From Phallusia mammillata (taxonomy: Eukaryota > Chordata > Ascidiacea > Phlebobranchia > Ascidiidae), in the NCBI GenBank assembly GCA_003260075.1, contig QLIY01000125.1, forward strand, positions 120,226 through 184,225: a stretch of 64,000 nucleotides of DNA, read 5' to 3'. The notes below the pieces were generated by a model. The model did not search any database. It was not told the origin of the DNA and saw only the letters and a program-made list of their open reading frames with translations. Both the position numbers and the translations under genes were made by a program. Position 1 is the first letter of the stretch. Each line of letters begins with the position of its first letter. Positions 40,487 through 52,846 of the stretch are shown here, piece after piece.

Positions 40487-43400
40487 CTATCTGAAACCGT
40501 GAGTTGAAGCTGCAGAACGTACGGTCATTCCTGACCGCACACGAACCGTACTACGTGATGCTAGTCTGTTCATTTTTTGCGGGTGATTATTTTCATTCTT
40601 GGCATCCTCGATATCTTGCATAACCGCAACTTTGCCCATAAATTCCGGTTTTCGCCGTTCGTTGCGCTCCAAAAAGTCACTGCAAGAATAATCTCTTTTT
40701 TATAGAACGATGAAAGAAATTAAACATTAGCTTTATAACACTTCTCGTGTAAGTAACACACGATCAGTAGATAGCGATTCATAATTTTATTTTATTGTGA
40801 CCCTGTATATGTTTGTATATGTAAGTATAGTAAACGTTTTATAAGGTGAATATGGTAATCAGTCAAACTGTGACATGGTTACCAATAGTGTACATAATAA
40901 AATGTAACTTTACTAAGAACAAAATCGCTAGCGTTGTCGAATAAAACGTAGATATTTTATTGAGCAAACTGTAACTATTTTTCAAGTTTTACAACTTACG
41001 TCATAGGTTTCTCTATCTCAATTATGTGTGGTTCTTATTGCAAGGGTCAGTTTTTTGTTACACGTTTAATTTTTTGGGTATGAATTATTTTAGGATTTAT
41101 ACTTTTAGACACAAAAGGTGCTTATTAACAGTTACCCAGACTACACAATTGTTCGCGCTTCATCACGGCAAAAAAATTGTGGTAAAATAAGACACAATTT
41201 TTAAACAAATGTGTTTCAATAACCTGCCCTACAGCATGGACGTACCGGGGGTCGCTACAATCTGCTGATATCATGTTATGGTGCATGGCGTAGCGACCAA
41301 GTCGCTTTTTATTTTGATCATTTTTCTTACTTTGTACAACACAGATCTTGTAACAATTTAAGACCCGAATTGAAATAACAATAAACAGAAACCAAAAAAT
41401 ACCTTTGCGCGAACACTTGGTTTTTGTGTGTCATAAGTTATTTATTTAGCGTCTTTTGAAAATGGGCTTTATCGGGTATGGGGCGGAGTCATTTAAACGC
41501 ATAAACGTAACGAATCTCTGTGTGTGTGCGTCTGTGAGTATAATTAAATGTTCACGTTTAATCTCAAACACGATAAAATTTCTTTCCAAGCGTGTTGACT
41601 AAAAAAATTATCTTTTGCTTTTGTGAATAATACATCTCGAAGTGCTACAGGCAAATTGCGTCTCCTTTGATAGTTCATTTTCGTGTCACAAATGTCACAT
41701 GTTTTGTTTATATTGAAAGAACCATTTGTATACAAGTTCATAACTTACCAATTCTGAGAGGGAAATATTTTGAAATATTTTTTAAAAGCAAAAAACAAGC
41801 TTACCGGAAGGCTCTAGCGCCATGTAGCGGTGCAAGTTGGGCGTCCATTTCGTTGCTTTTCTTTTTCGATTCGGACATTTCTCGCTTTAAAATTTCTTCC
41901 GGGTCTTCTAGAGGTTCGTTATCAGGCCTTGCTTTCCATGATGAAGGATCAAGGTACCAGGCACCGTACTTCAACTTCACCCAACTTGGTTCGTATTCTG
42001 GAACAGTGTGACGCTACAAAAAGCCAATAAATGTTCAAAATGGTATAGTGTCCCAAACGCAGATTTGTTTTTATTATATGTTGTTCCATACACTGTGGAC
42101 GTTTGTACGTCTAAATACATTTGACACCATTGGCCCATTTCTATTCAGTTTTTATGATTACGAATATTAATTATCCGGTTGTCGCCCGTGTCGTCCGCTA
42201 GTGTTTCCCTGAGCAAGAAACTTGAGCGACAAAAACGTAATCAAGTGTAAAAAACACATGCCTCAAATTTTAACTTTCAAAAAAAATTGTAAATCTTGTA
42301 AAGACACACAAAGCTACTGTAAACATTTTAACCTGATTAAATTTGCCTGCTATGTGACGCAATGTGTCATTGTGATTTGTGATAAACAAGTATTGCTCTT
42401 CCAGCAGTTTTTATTGTAGATAATCGACGTTTCGACGTCCATACGAGACGCCTTCATCTTGATAATGGCATATCTTGCAAGACAAATTTCTTACAAAGCG
42501 TCAATTGCAACAAAACACATGCGATAACAAGGTCGTGCGATGTTATTCTGACACTAGGATTTTCAACAACACTGATATTAACACTACTATTCGGGATAAA
42601 CTAAAATATTAATTGCAAACAGTACTTACAGATGCATTAGTTGGTGTAGCAGATGATGGGTGACTTTTTCTTGCTGACCCCCGTGGGGAAATACCCGCTG
42701 ATATTCTCAGCTCAGAGGGAACGTTGGATAACTCAACTACATGTATGGGTACTGAAAGTGCAGGCTAAAACAAAAAAAAACGTTTTACTCATTTAAAACA
42801 GCTATATAATGTAATTGTAAAGAGGATATGCTATAGCCAGTATGATGATAAGTCTTTTATTACGTCTTTATATCTATTACGCCAATTCATATTTGTTTGT
42901 TCCAACTTAAAATTGTAAAATAAACAACTTATGGTGAATCTTATTTTTCACAAAAATATATATCAATACTACAAACTATACCAACCTTTGTTTCATATCC
43001 ACTTGCGAATAAACTAACAATAGTGGATTCCTCTACATTATTGCTATCTCCACCTAAATCCGAAACCCAGTCACAAAATTCCTTTGTCACCTGACAGTAA
43101 AAAACATTAGTGTTGAAATGGTGTGGACAAATTGTAAATGTTGATGGAAAAGAGGTTATTATATATATATACATATTCATTAACTTTCAATCTTCATTTA
43201 AAATTGAGTTTAGTACATTAAAATAATTTTTGATACCTTCTTAATATGTTCATCTTGTGAGGGGGATGTGGGACGTTTCTTCAACCCTCGTTTGTCATCT
43301 TTTTGTCCTTCGTCTTTGCGATGAATCCACTTGTATGGGTTGCGTTGCTTGCCTTCCTCTGTATATCTATTCAAGAAACGGTAACAGATAAGCAATTTTT

Positions 43401-46400
43401 ATTTTTAAGCTGTATTAATGTGCTATAGAAATTAGATAATTATAGGGATTTTTAGTTTGCAGTTAATTCTACTAAAATTAGATTTTTTTTTCACCCAACT
43501 TTTTTTAATCTGTACCACAAAATTTTTATTTTAAAATTTGTGACTAACCTTTGTTCATTTTCATCAGCTTCTTCTTCTTCATTTTCCTCTAAAATGTCCT
43601 CTTCTGCAGTGTTTGTTCTGTAACAATGTACCACATTTCCGTTGTTATGTATTTACCACAAAGTAATAAATTATTGAAAGTGTTGGTAGTGTTGCCATTT
43701 TACAATAATTCCATAGACCAGATGAACATAAATTCATAACTTGGATCAGTGCTGAAGGGTCAATACAGAACAGTGATCACAACACACTCATATACAAAAC
43801 TCCATTGGACAATAGTTTTTGAGCAAAATTGTGTCCAACCATTAAACACAAATGTGACAGAGCATAAGACAGAAATTGTGCATCAAAAAGTTTAAGTCAG
43901 GCAAAATATTTGCTTATATGCCAGTGGTTCTTAAATGGTGGAAACTTTTCCATTGTTGGAAAATTGTGTACATGCTAAAGGAAATTGTTGTTTTAAGTTT
44001 TACTCAAATATCTGAGAAAGTCTGATTATTTAGTCACAAATTAAAGTATGTGCAATCTGAAAAATACATTATTGCTAATGTATGGCACAAATCATCAACA
44101 TAAAAATAACAGAGAGGGTTATTTAGATTTGGTGATCAACTTTAGGTTAAGAACCATACTCTTGTGAGGTTTTGCTTGTGAATATTTGTAGAATTGGCGC
44201 ACCTATCATAGTCATTTTATTTTTAAGTTTTTGCGGTAAATGTTAGATTTATTAAAACATTTTGTCAGATCACCTTGCCCCACTTCCATCAGTTGTTGTC
44301 TTCCTATCCATGTCCATATAAGTTGAACCCTCTTCACTTTCGAGGTCAGGGTTCATTGCAGGGTCAAGCAAATCAACTATTTCTTCAAACAGCTTAAAAA
44401 TATTTTAAGATAAAAATTAGCAAACAATACAACAGGTTTAGCTCCTTATATGGTGTTTATAAAAAAGTTTTCACGAATTACAAATAACCGATGTACAAGC
44501 ATATTACTGAACTTAAGGGGTCAATCACGGCAGGTGGATTAAATACTCATGTAAGGATATTTCTTATCAATACACGATAATACTTTCAAACCAGGGCAGT
44601 AAAAAGAAAGACTGTTATTAGTTGTGTGTCGGCATTTCTTTACATAAACAGACTGAAAATTGAAGCAGTTTTGTAGGCATTTTAACTATATTTAAGGGCC
44701 ACAAATGATTTGTGTTCTGGAGGTTGCACACTCTTTGGACAAAGAGTCAAAGCTTTGAAAGAAATAGGTTAAGAATTTGGTACCTCCGGTGGCATTCCTT
44801 CCTCTAGGTGGGGATAAAGAGCAAGTGGATGTTGTGTCAATCCAAATTCAACTTCCTCAATATGGTCGCTTCGCTTTTGTTGCAAAGGTAGTCTCTTGCT
44901 AAAGCAAGCTTGAGACTTTGTCAGTGATGGCACCGGCCTTCAAATTTTTATGCTCAAGTTAACAACATTTATGTAATGCAGAGGTTACAACTCAAATCAA
45001 GAACTTTAAATCACAAATATCAACAAGATACAAATATATCAATACATCTATATGCATAGGCGTCGATTTAGGGGTGACCGGGGTGACATGTCTCCCCTCC
45101 TGAAAAAACAGGGGTGACAACATATGTATTGTCTCCCCTGTTTTTGTTTGAAATAAAGTATTGTCAGAAAGACCACATACACGTCTATACCGTAAAGTAG
45201 TTGAAACCGGCTGTTTGTAAGATTGAAGGTCACAATCAATGACAAACGCAAGTGTCTCGTGGTTTGTTACGTAACGTAACAATGGTTGCAGTAACAATCG
45301 GCATTGTTATGTGATTGTTTTATTCCCAGTACTGGCTGGTTGTTCAAGTATCTTATATTTGCTTTATGTTAACTGCAGGAATGACTAGTCAAACAAATAT
45401 TATAGGCATTTTTGCAGCCAAAACGCAAGCAACCCTCGAATAAGACGTTGCCAGTTTAATGTTGAGTTGTTTAAAAATCGTCACATACAATGTAAATGAA
45501 CATCTTGAACAATGTTTACTTAATTCCTGTGGCAACTTCACTATCTGTCTGTGCGGAAGTTTGCTATATCTGCAAACTTTGTTTCGTTTGTTTAACCCAG
45601 GGGTCACCAAACTACGGCCCACATTTTTTTGGATTCATAGGATTACAACGCCCAAAATAGACCACAACCAATTTGTTACGTCACAGACGAGACTACAAGT
45701 GTTAATTGTGCGCGAACAATTGCATTCTTTTGTTACTTGTGACGTAATATACGAGCATTGCTCGTTAGTTGATGCTAACTATACAATTTAACAGTCGGAT
45801 CACCAGATTTTAAATGGGATTGTAGAAAGACCAAATTTTGGCCCACCTATGAAAATCGCATCGCGGGCTAAGTATGGAAAGACGGCGCTAGAACATGTTA
45901 AATATGCGGCTCGCGCGAATCGTTATTAAAGTTATCCGGCCCGCAGTGTAAAACGTTTAGTGACCCCTGGTTTAAGCGAATAAGGGTCATAACTTAGATC
46001 GTGCGCTCGCCAGGACAACGGAGCAGTTAACGCAACTGCATTGTGTTCCTAAGATTGTGGGTTTGAACGGCTGATGGATGTTTCCAAAACATGGAAAGGT
46101 CTCCCCTAAAATTTTGCAAATAATTAAAAAATCGACGCCTATGTCTATATGTAAATTGTGTAATACAACTTGGTTCTATTAGGGAAGTAGTCCTCAACTC
46201 TATACTCACTGTACCATGTTCAAATGGGTACACCATTAGCCTATTTTTTTATTGACCAGGCTATCATAGCAATTTGAAAAGAATGTTAGCAATTTGAAAA
46301 GAATGTCACAATTTTTTCTCCAAACCAGGACAGATCAGTTTGGTCAGTAAAGATACAATTTTAGGTATTACTGAAATTGAGTTTAACCGAATGCTGTTTG

Positions 46401-47268
46401 CATACCATGTACAAAGCTCTGGTGTATCAATAGTAGTATGTGTGCCACAGGTTGAGAACCACTGTATTAGGGAATAAAACAAACCTGTTAATTTTGTCCT
46501 TTCTGAGTCGACTTGTTATAGAATCCTTACTGTGGCTAATGACTGGTGAGATACCTTTCATACCCTAGCACCATTACAAATAAAATATTAACTTAATTTA
46601 TTTGAAATTAGAAAAGAAAAAACTATTGATTTGGATTGTTTTGTGCAAATTGAACTAAGCTTAAGTAAGTTTAGATGAAGCATATTTTAAAGTTAAAAAT
46701 ATCTACATATTTTTTACTTCAACAACAAACTTTCCACCCATGTCTGGAGGCAAACCATCTCGAAAATCATCTGCACCAGGTCGAACAAATGTCCAGTTCC
46801 GACCAATTAGACATTCACCTTGGTTTTTTCGCTTTATATATTTTGTTCTTAGTCTTTCTCTGTACCTGAAGTATAAATTTTTCAAAAAAAATTAAAACTA
46901 AAAAAAAAATTTCCAGTGTCTCGTGCACACTTAAAAAACCTAACAACTTTAGTTTAAAATCTTAGATCTTAACTTAGCTTTAGTGAAATATTTGAAAACA
47001 AAACAAATGCACTGTAGATATAATATTATTAAATGCTTTTAAAGAGAGGTGGTAGAATCCAACCATTATTTTTTTTAAATAATTCTTTAATGATGTGGCA
47101 ATTTTAATAACATTTCACATTTTAAAAATAACTAGGTGCATGGGCAAATAAGTTAGAAAACCTTTGCATAAGCTGTTAATACCTTTTTGGTACCTACCAG
47201 GGTTGCTGTCGGATAACTTTGTCGGAATTGTTGGGAACAACAAGTAAATCATATTTATGTTGCGCCAT
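40487..47268 (-). CDS. FAM47E: FAM47E-like protein
   Basis: Member of the FAM47 family; human FAM47E is reported to interact with PRMT5, and no activity is visible in the sequence. Eleven exons in consistent phase (470 aa): 47198-47268, 46718-46865, 46485-46564, 44784-44937, 44274-44392, 43549-43617, 43237-43366, 42986-43090, 42630-42764, 41805-42013, 40487-40679. Family motifs in order: WYRERL, WTFVRPGADDFRDG (exon 2), HPLALYPHLEEGMPPE (exon 4), VTKEFCDWVSDLGGD (exon 8), VVELSNVPSELR (exon 9) and YGAWYLDPSSWK with EPLEDPEEIL (exon 10). The C-terminus is basic and Ser/Arg-rich. The start ATG (47266-47268) is in gcaataATGgcg. Introns carry four hAT-type elements, one nested in another. Confidence 0.9.
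43721..43800. repeat. SINE-family fragment
   Basis: gatgaacataaattcataac followed by a ggatcag-tgctgaag block, shared with 31712-31800 and partly with 36525-36820. It lies in an intron of the FAM47E-like gene. Confidence 0.5.
43923..44158. mobile_element. Probable hAT-type MITE, degraded
   Basis: The left end CAGTGGTTCTTAAATGG is mirrored by ggttaagaaccata near 44142-44158, with a one-base offset. No clean 8-bp target duplication was found, so the ends are approximate. Confidence 0.45.
45055..46143. mobile_element. hAT-type non-autonomous element (1089 bp) containing a nested hAT
   Basis: Inverted ends CATAGGCGTCGATTT / AAATCGACGCCTATG; perfect 8-bp target duplication TCTATATG at 45047-45054 and 46144-46151. 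A second hAT (45598-45969) is inserted inside. No transposase domain is recognisable in its short ORFs. It lies in intron 3 of the FAM47E-like gene. Confidence 0.92.
45598..45969. mobile_element. Nested hAT-type MITE (372 bp)
   Basis: Ends CAGGGGTCACCAAAC and tttagtgACCCCTG; target duplication GTTTAACC (45590-45597) versus GTTTAAGC (45970-45977), one mismatch. It is younger than the host element at 45055-46143. Confidence 0.9.
46185..46464. mobile_element. hAT-type MITE (280 bp) next to a splice donor
   Basis: Right end GGTTGAGAACCACTG and diverged left end aagtagtcctcaactc; 8-bp target duplication TATTAGGG at 46177-46184 and 46465-46472. It ends 20 bp inside the intron from the donor of FAM47E-like exon 3 (46485). 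Confidence 0.8.
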
Positions 47269-48583
47269 TATTGCCAATGCCCAAACAGTTACAACTTTAC
47301 TGTTGGGCTACCAAGCCTGAAAGCTACATTACCAATAATACTAACTTCAGAGGCGCAATTTGTGTTTCACCACTTTTACTATCTACCAAAACAATGTTTA
47401 AAAGGTTCTTGTATTACAAATAGAAGTTGACTTTAATTAAAAACTAAGTAAAATGACATCACATTGCATTGTAATAATATGTTTTTCTTTTCTGAGATTC
47501 TGGAAACGCAGTTGTCAAGGAAACATAGAATTTGGCACATAGAAATCATTTTTGAACGATCCCTTTAATTTTAAAATTTATCAATTTACATTCTATAACC
47601 CGAAGATATGATAAAATAATCTTTCAATCGAATTGCTTCTTTCATCTTTTAAAATATATATTTTTTTGAATCCGCTGTGCTGAACTTTGCTTTGATTCCG
47701 GTCCAGTAAATGTTACGTTATGCTCCACTGAACTTGTAAGTACGTATTAATGCTCGCAATCTGTGAGGTGAGCTGTATTTTTTTGCTACAGCTAAAACTT
47801 ATTGTGATGTTCAGTCTTCGAGATCTGGGTACTTTTGGGCCTTTTAAGAGGTAGTTTATGGTATATGCTTTTAAAAGGACAATAATCCAAAGCTTAAAAG
47901 CTCTGAAGAAACGAAAGTCGATAAAAGTAAAGAACGTTTGAGTTTTATGAAAGAAAGTCGCAGTCTTAACAGTTTTTTTATTATGCTTTAACTGAATAAC
48001 GCGTTGCATTACTAACTGATTAAACCACTTGGGCTTTAGTCCACAAATAGCCTACTTTACCGCAAGTTAGTAAACGCCTTGTTAAGTCAACAATATTACA
48101 TTCACCTTGCACTTGTACATATCGAGGTGATTAGACACAGTGGTGGGATTTAAATTGTTTGTCAGCCGGTTATATCCCAAATATCATATTTTTCAGCCGG
48201 TTCTGATACAAAAAGTCCATTGACAGTAACCACTAACCAGTAATGCTAACCGGTTCGGTGATCTCAAATAAGGAAACAACTTTATTACCTGATAATCAAA
48301 CAACTTTTCCTGACGGTTAAAATGGAATGTTTCCAACATTTGTTTGAATTTTGCTTGGTTTGCAAACGAACGGTCACCGACCTGTTGTTGAGTTGAGTTT
48401 ATTTCGCCGGGCAAAATCGTAACAGCACAATTGCACAACGTTCAGACGTTAAAAACCGCAACAAAGTTGAGGGTACAATTGGTGGCGGGTGGAGGACGCG
48501 CTGTAGCTACACCGTTACGATTAGCTTAAGTTCCTTTTTTACTTCAGAATCGTGAAGAAAACCCAAAGTTAAAAAGTATAACA
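47269..48583. other. Divergent intergenic region
   Basis: About 1.3 kb between the start codons of the FAM47E-like gene (-) and the LRRC8-like gene (+); it should contain both promoters. No exon or structured repeat is supported. cagtggtgggatttaaattg at about 48140 resembles a hAT terminus, but no partner end was found. Confidence 0.5.
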
Positions 48584-50365
48584 ATGCTGTTTGATCAAGT
48601 CTTTACCTGGAGAGATCTACTTTCTTCACATAACATGAAACCTTGGTGGGAGTCTGTACGCTCATTCACATTATCTGCTTTAGCCGCTTCAGCTGCGTTG
48701 TTGTTCTACCGTACAGGGTCAAGTGCTGTATCGTGCATACCAGAAAGTCTTAATACGAGCTCTGCTTTTAATTCTCCGGTGTCAAGTTTTATTAACCAGC
48801 AGTGTGTCAGCCAGGCACCCGAACGCCTGATGATCGAATTTTGGTGGGTTGGATTGCTGTTCACCTCACTGCTGTTTGTTGCCAATAACTTTTGGGAATA
48901 CATTCCGCGATGCGCGGGTTCAGTAGCAACGTTTCGGAAGAAATTTGATTTACTAGATGGAATTGACCAAGACCTGGATTCATTAATTAAGTTTTCTGTC
49001 ACTGCAAACACTGCTGAAGCACCGGAAACAGAAAAGCAAAAGCGTTTACAGTGTAGAAATGTTGTCACCGATTTTATTGATTGGAAAGATTTAAAACAAG
49101 ATCTGCAAACTTTTGAGGATCAGTTCACAACAGCAACTTCTAGGGAAGGCGACCATGAAGCACTTCTACAACCATACCTTCAAATATTTCAAACCTGCGA
49201 GATAATTGAAATTTTAGCGACCGACATAAATCCTGATCTATCGACAATTGCAAGCTTTGTAAGGCTGTTGGGGTTTTGCGGAACACAGAACGATTTTGAC
49301 CCTTCAGCCGGTCTTTCTGAGCTCAATGGTAAAAGCCTTCACGACATTCAAAATCACGAGCATTTTAAACGCATCTTAGATTTACGAATCTTTGCACCGT
49401 TCAGACAGTTTTTATCTGTAGGCACAATGGTGACTGGCGACTTGGGAAAACTCATTGACGTTGTCAGACTGACCGTGAAATGTTGTATATGCGCTCTTAA
49501 CAAACCTCAAGATACTCGCTACACTGCTGTGACAACTGTTATCGACGCGGTTAAAAGCTTCAAAAGTTTAAATACGCTCGATAAAACAAAGGAAGATTTT
49601 GAACAGGCCATTGAAACAAATGATAATCCTCCAACTGAAACAAAAATGCGTAGACTACTTGAGTATTTGTATACTTGGTACAAAGATAGTGAGCTCTTTC
49701 CTGAGAAGACAAAAACATCATGTTGCAAGTACTTTACATGCTGCTCTCAAACAATAGAATCTTCAACTTCAAGCAGTTTGTATTCTTTTAGAAGCCTCCT
49801 TTCTATGGTCATTTGCGTGTCGTGGGTTGCATTTCTTTCGGCTTTGTTCTACCAAAACAACACGAGAAAAATGACGTACAACTGCACAAGTCAGGGCGAA
49901 CCATTTAAGTGCAGTCATGCATCACTGAATATCCTTATATTAACAGCAAGTCTTCAAATAATCGCATCTGCAATACAATTTTTCGGTTTGGTCGTAGGAA
50001 TGACAAAGGTGTTTTGCAAAACCGACGACCAGTCATTATTTTTGACACTTTGTGCAGCACACGGAGATATCAAACAGACTAAGATTTTTGAAAGTTTCAC
50101 TGAAGACTTGCCAAAACGAAGAATGGATTTGCTGGAGAGGATTAAAACTAATAGAGAAGGTGCTGTGATTGCCAGAGATCTGGGATTTTTCCTTTTTTAC
50201 TCGAAACTCTACAGAGCGGGTCTTGAGCGATTTTTAAATGAATGGTCGCCACGCTTAAAAGACTGCGGTGATTTTCATGACCTGCTTGTGCCACTTGTCG
50301 AAGGTGGCAAAGACATTCCCAAACCAAACTTGCCACAACAAACGCCGACAAATGTATTTAGTTGA
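48584..50365 (+). CDS. LRRC8/pannexin-like channel subunit without leucine-rich repeats
   Basis: Intronless 593-aa ORF, start context aacaATGctg. The membrane part matches the LRRC8 N-terminal (pannexin-like) domain: MKPWWESV at 18-25 (LRRC8A has LKPWWDVF), TM1 about 24-43, extracellular Cys51 and Cys74, TM2 about 84-103 running into NNFWEYIPR (LRRC8A SNFWFKFPR), TM3 about 404-423, Cys434 and Cys443 in NCTSQGEPFKCSH, TM4 about 447-470. The TM2-TM3 cytoplasmic loop is long (about 300 aa versus about 120 in LRRC8A). After TM4, a pre-LRR-like segment (DDQSLFLTL...RRMDLLERI) is followed by only about 70 aa, with no LxxLxLxxN repeats. Sequons at Asn57 and Asn433. LRRC8s form hexameric volume-regulated anion channels and pannexins heptameric large pores; selectivity here is unknown. 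Homology is by eye. Confidence 0.8.
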   Translation: MLFDQVFTWRDLLSSHNMKPWWESVRSFTLSALAASAALLFYRTGSSAVSCIPESLNTSSAFNSPVSSFINQQCVSQAPERLMIEFWWVGLLFTSLLFVANNFWEYIPRCAGSVATFRKKFDLLDGIDQDLDSLIKFSVTANTAEAPETEKQKRLQCRNVVTDFIDWKDLKQDLQTFEDQFTTATSREGDHEALLQPYLQIFQTCEIIEILATDINPDLSTIASFVRLLGFCGTQNDFDPSAGLSELNGKSLHDIQNHEHFKRILDLRIFAPFRQFLSVGTMVTGDLGKLIDVVRLTVKCCICALNKPQDTRYTAVTTVIDAVKSFKSLNTLDKTKEDFEQAIETNDNPPTETKMRRLLEYLYTWYKDSELFPEKTKTSCCKYFTCCSQTIESSTSSSLYSFRSLLSMVICVSWVAFLSALFYQNNTRKMTYNCTSQGEPFKCSHASLNILILTASLQIIASAIQFFGLVVGMTKVFCKTDDQSLFLTLCAAHGDIKQTKIFESFTEDLPKRRMDLLERIKTNREGAVIARDLGFFLFYSKLYRAGLERFLNEWSPRLKDCGDFHDLLVPLVEGGKDIPKPNLPQQTPTNVFS

Positions 50366-50430
50366 TATCATGCGCCGTACAAACTGTATTTATTTATAAC
50401 CGTATGTACAATATGTATTTCCTTGTATTT

Positions 50431-50436
50431 AATAAA
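50431..50436 (+). promoter_or_regulatory. Polyadenylation signal AATAAA
   Basis: Hexamer 66 nt after the stop codon of the LRRC8-like gene. It implies a short 3' UTR and argues against further LRR-coding sequence on the same transcript. Confidence 0.6.
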
Positions 50437-52444
50437 GGCGCAAGTTATGCAATGGGTAGAATATCAACAAAATTTCTCCAAGTGTGAAAACGTTGTACTC
50501 GATATTGTCAACATCGCCAGTCCCTAAAACTGGAAATATAGGGGGAAAGCTTCAATCAAGAAACAAACTGCTGTTTGATATGTTACAACTATTGCACTGT
50601 AGTATCCTTTGTGTAGTTTTTGCTTGCTTCCACTTTCTATTTCATATTTTCCGCATAGCTACCAAGTGCACATCTGAAAGTCGATTCGTTTTCCCGTGTT
50701 TTGAAATTTTTCAAATCGTTACTTATTTTATAATACTTAATCGTTATTCTTGTGTTAGTATATTTTTTTCCGCTTTTAACAGATTAGCCGAAACTGTCAA
50801 ACTTCGCACGACCATGCTTGATATATTATTGCTGTTTACATGTGGCATTGTTTTTGGTCGTTTAGTTTCGTTGTTTGAGCAAATAAATAATGTTATTGTT
50901 TCGATACCGTTTTTTTTTCAAACATCAAGTTTCAAATTTGGTTGCAACCCTGAAAATTTTAAAAGCCACTTTTACGCAGGGCATGGATTGGATTTGAAAT
51001 ACAGCTATGTCGGGCTATAGATACCTTTAAAACTCAATAATTACACGTGATAATAATTACCTTATTCAAATGAAACATCTGTGCTTTGTGCCTGATGTGC
51101 AAAATAGCAGAGTTTTTTAAAGTCTCTCTGCTGAACAGAGTTTTTCTAAAACATAACATTTTTGTTTAGTTAAACTTTTTTTTTCTTCATATACTTCACA
51201 TAGTTTCAACTTTCATCTTTCAAGATTCATTAATAGGACACACGAACTTATGAAGTTTAGCCTATATAATAAACTAAAAAATGTTTGTAAATGTCTAACT
51301 CTAGACCACGCAGCCTACATTTTACACAAATAGGTTTTGAATAGCGTATGCGGTATAATGATTTCTAAACTATAAGGATTGTACGCAACGCACATGTGTC
51401 ATGTACAAACTCCTGCTTTAAGGTCCCGATAATCAATAATAAAATGACTGTAGGGGGATTCAAATGTGGTAGAATAACAAACCTGTTTTTCTCAAATAAC
51501 ATTTAAGGCTGTAACACTAACAACGTCAGTTCGGTCTCCGACTAGTTTTGTTGTAGTCGACACTAAACACCGCATGTTAATGCATGTTAATATTAGCCCA
51601 GAAAGATATCTAAGATTGAATTATTGTGATAACAAACCTACATAGTTCTAACTGTCAACATTTTTAAAGTTTTTTCTTTATAAAAGTGCGCATTTGCAAA
51701 ATTTTCGTTCGTTTTTTAGCAGTTTGCGTAAATTGTGTATTTAAAGTAGCCTATGTTGGTGTTATTGTGATTTCCATGGATCTGTGTTGCAGAATATAGA
51801 AGTCGGCAGCTGGTGGTTTCATAACTGACATTTTGAGGTTTTTGATTCCTGATATCTACCACTATTTTGAAAAAAACACGTGCTCCCTCGCGGATAAATA
51901 TTTTAATACACCGCAATTCATAAAGGAACACTTAAATCAGCCCAGGAAACATTTTTTTCTTGCCGTAACGTTATTTTGTTAGGTTTGTCAGGGTGACCGG
52001 TGCTCTGACGCCTTTACATCAGAGTAATATTTCATGTAAACGCTGTCTGACACCGTCGCAGTGTTATATTTCAAGTTTTTATGTAAACTGAAATATTAAC
52101 CCTATACAGATGTTACAATGCGACTAGTATTGTCTTACATGTCAGTATTGGATAGCACTATTATTCTTTTTCGATACCTTGTCGATAAGTACAGTGTACC
52201 TACTACAGGTACCACCAATTATTTAACACAACAAAAACCCGGTTGGTGCTCCTTAAACGCATATTAAACTTTGGGTAATTTAACAAAAATGTTGAAAACA
52301 CAAAGTAATCAACATTGAGATGTAAAGTTGACGCTTCTGTACAAATACACTAGCAATTATTATTTTTGAAATGCGTACGCAAATGCATAAGATCATCAAC
52401 AAAACATTAAATACAGTCCTATAAGAGATCCAATTGGGTCGTAT

Positions 52445-52846
52445 CATGGGCGCCGGCAGGTAAGAACAGCAGGGGGCACTTGCCCCACCATGGAATTTAG
52501 GATCTAACATTTTTTTCGAAAAAACTGATGAGAAATAGTATTATGCTGTAAGGAGTGAGTAGAGAAAGTCGGCAAATGTACAAGAGAACTTAATGATATA
52601 GGCTATGTTTTTTTACGTTTCCGGTGTTATTTTCATAAACCCTGCCATTTCACTGGATTTTTAATAGACAAAATGGTACACATAATAAATGCGTGATCAA
52701 CGCGTGGCTACGTGGGGATATTTTACATTGTAATTAGACTGTTTCAGATTTTGATTATGCAGTACACAATTTATGCCTATATGTACATAATCATTTGACG
52801 TCTTAAGTATATGTCAAAATTCCCCCCTCTAGTAAAACTTTCTCTC
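52445..52846. mobile_element. Possible mobile insertion flanked by an 11-bp direct repeat
   Basis: TTGGGTCGTAT occurs at 52434-52444 and again at 52847-52857. The enclosed 402 bp begin with catgggcgccggcagg, resembling a transposon end, but the right end has no matching inverted repeat. Confidence 0.35.

Noticed and set aside
48140-48260. hAT element upstream of the LRRC8-like gene
   Set aside because: The left-end-like sequence has no partner inverted repeat or target duplication.
50484-51020. 178-codon open frame downstream of the LRRC8-like gene
   Set aside because: It opens with GTG, not ATG. Its hydrophobic composition follows from T-rich DNA, and it lies past a poly(A) signal. No family features or LRR pattern.
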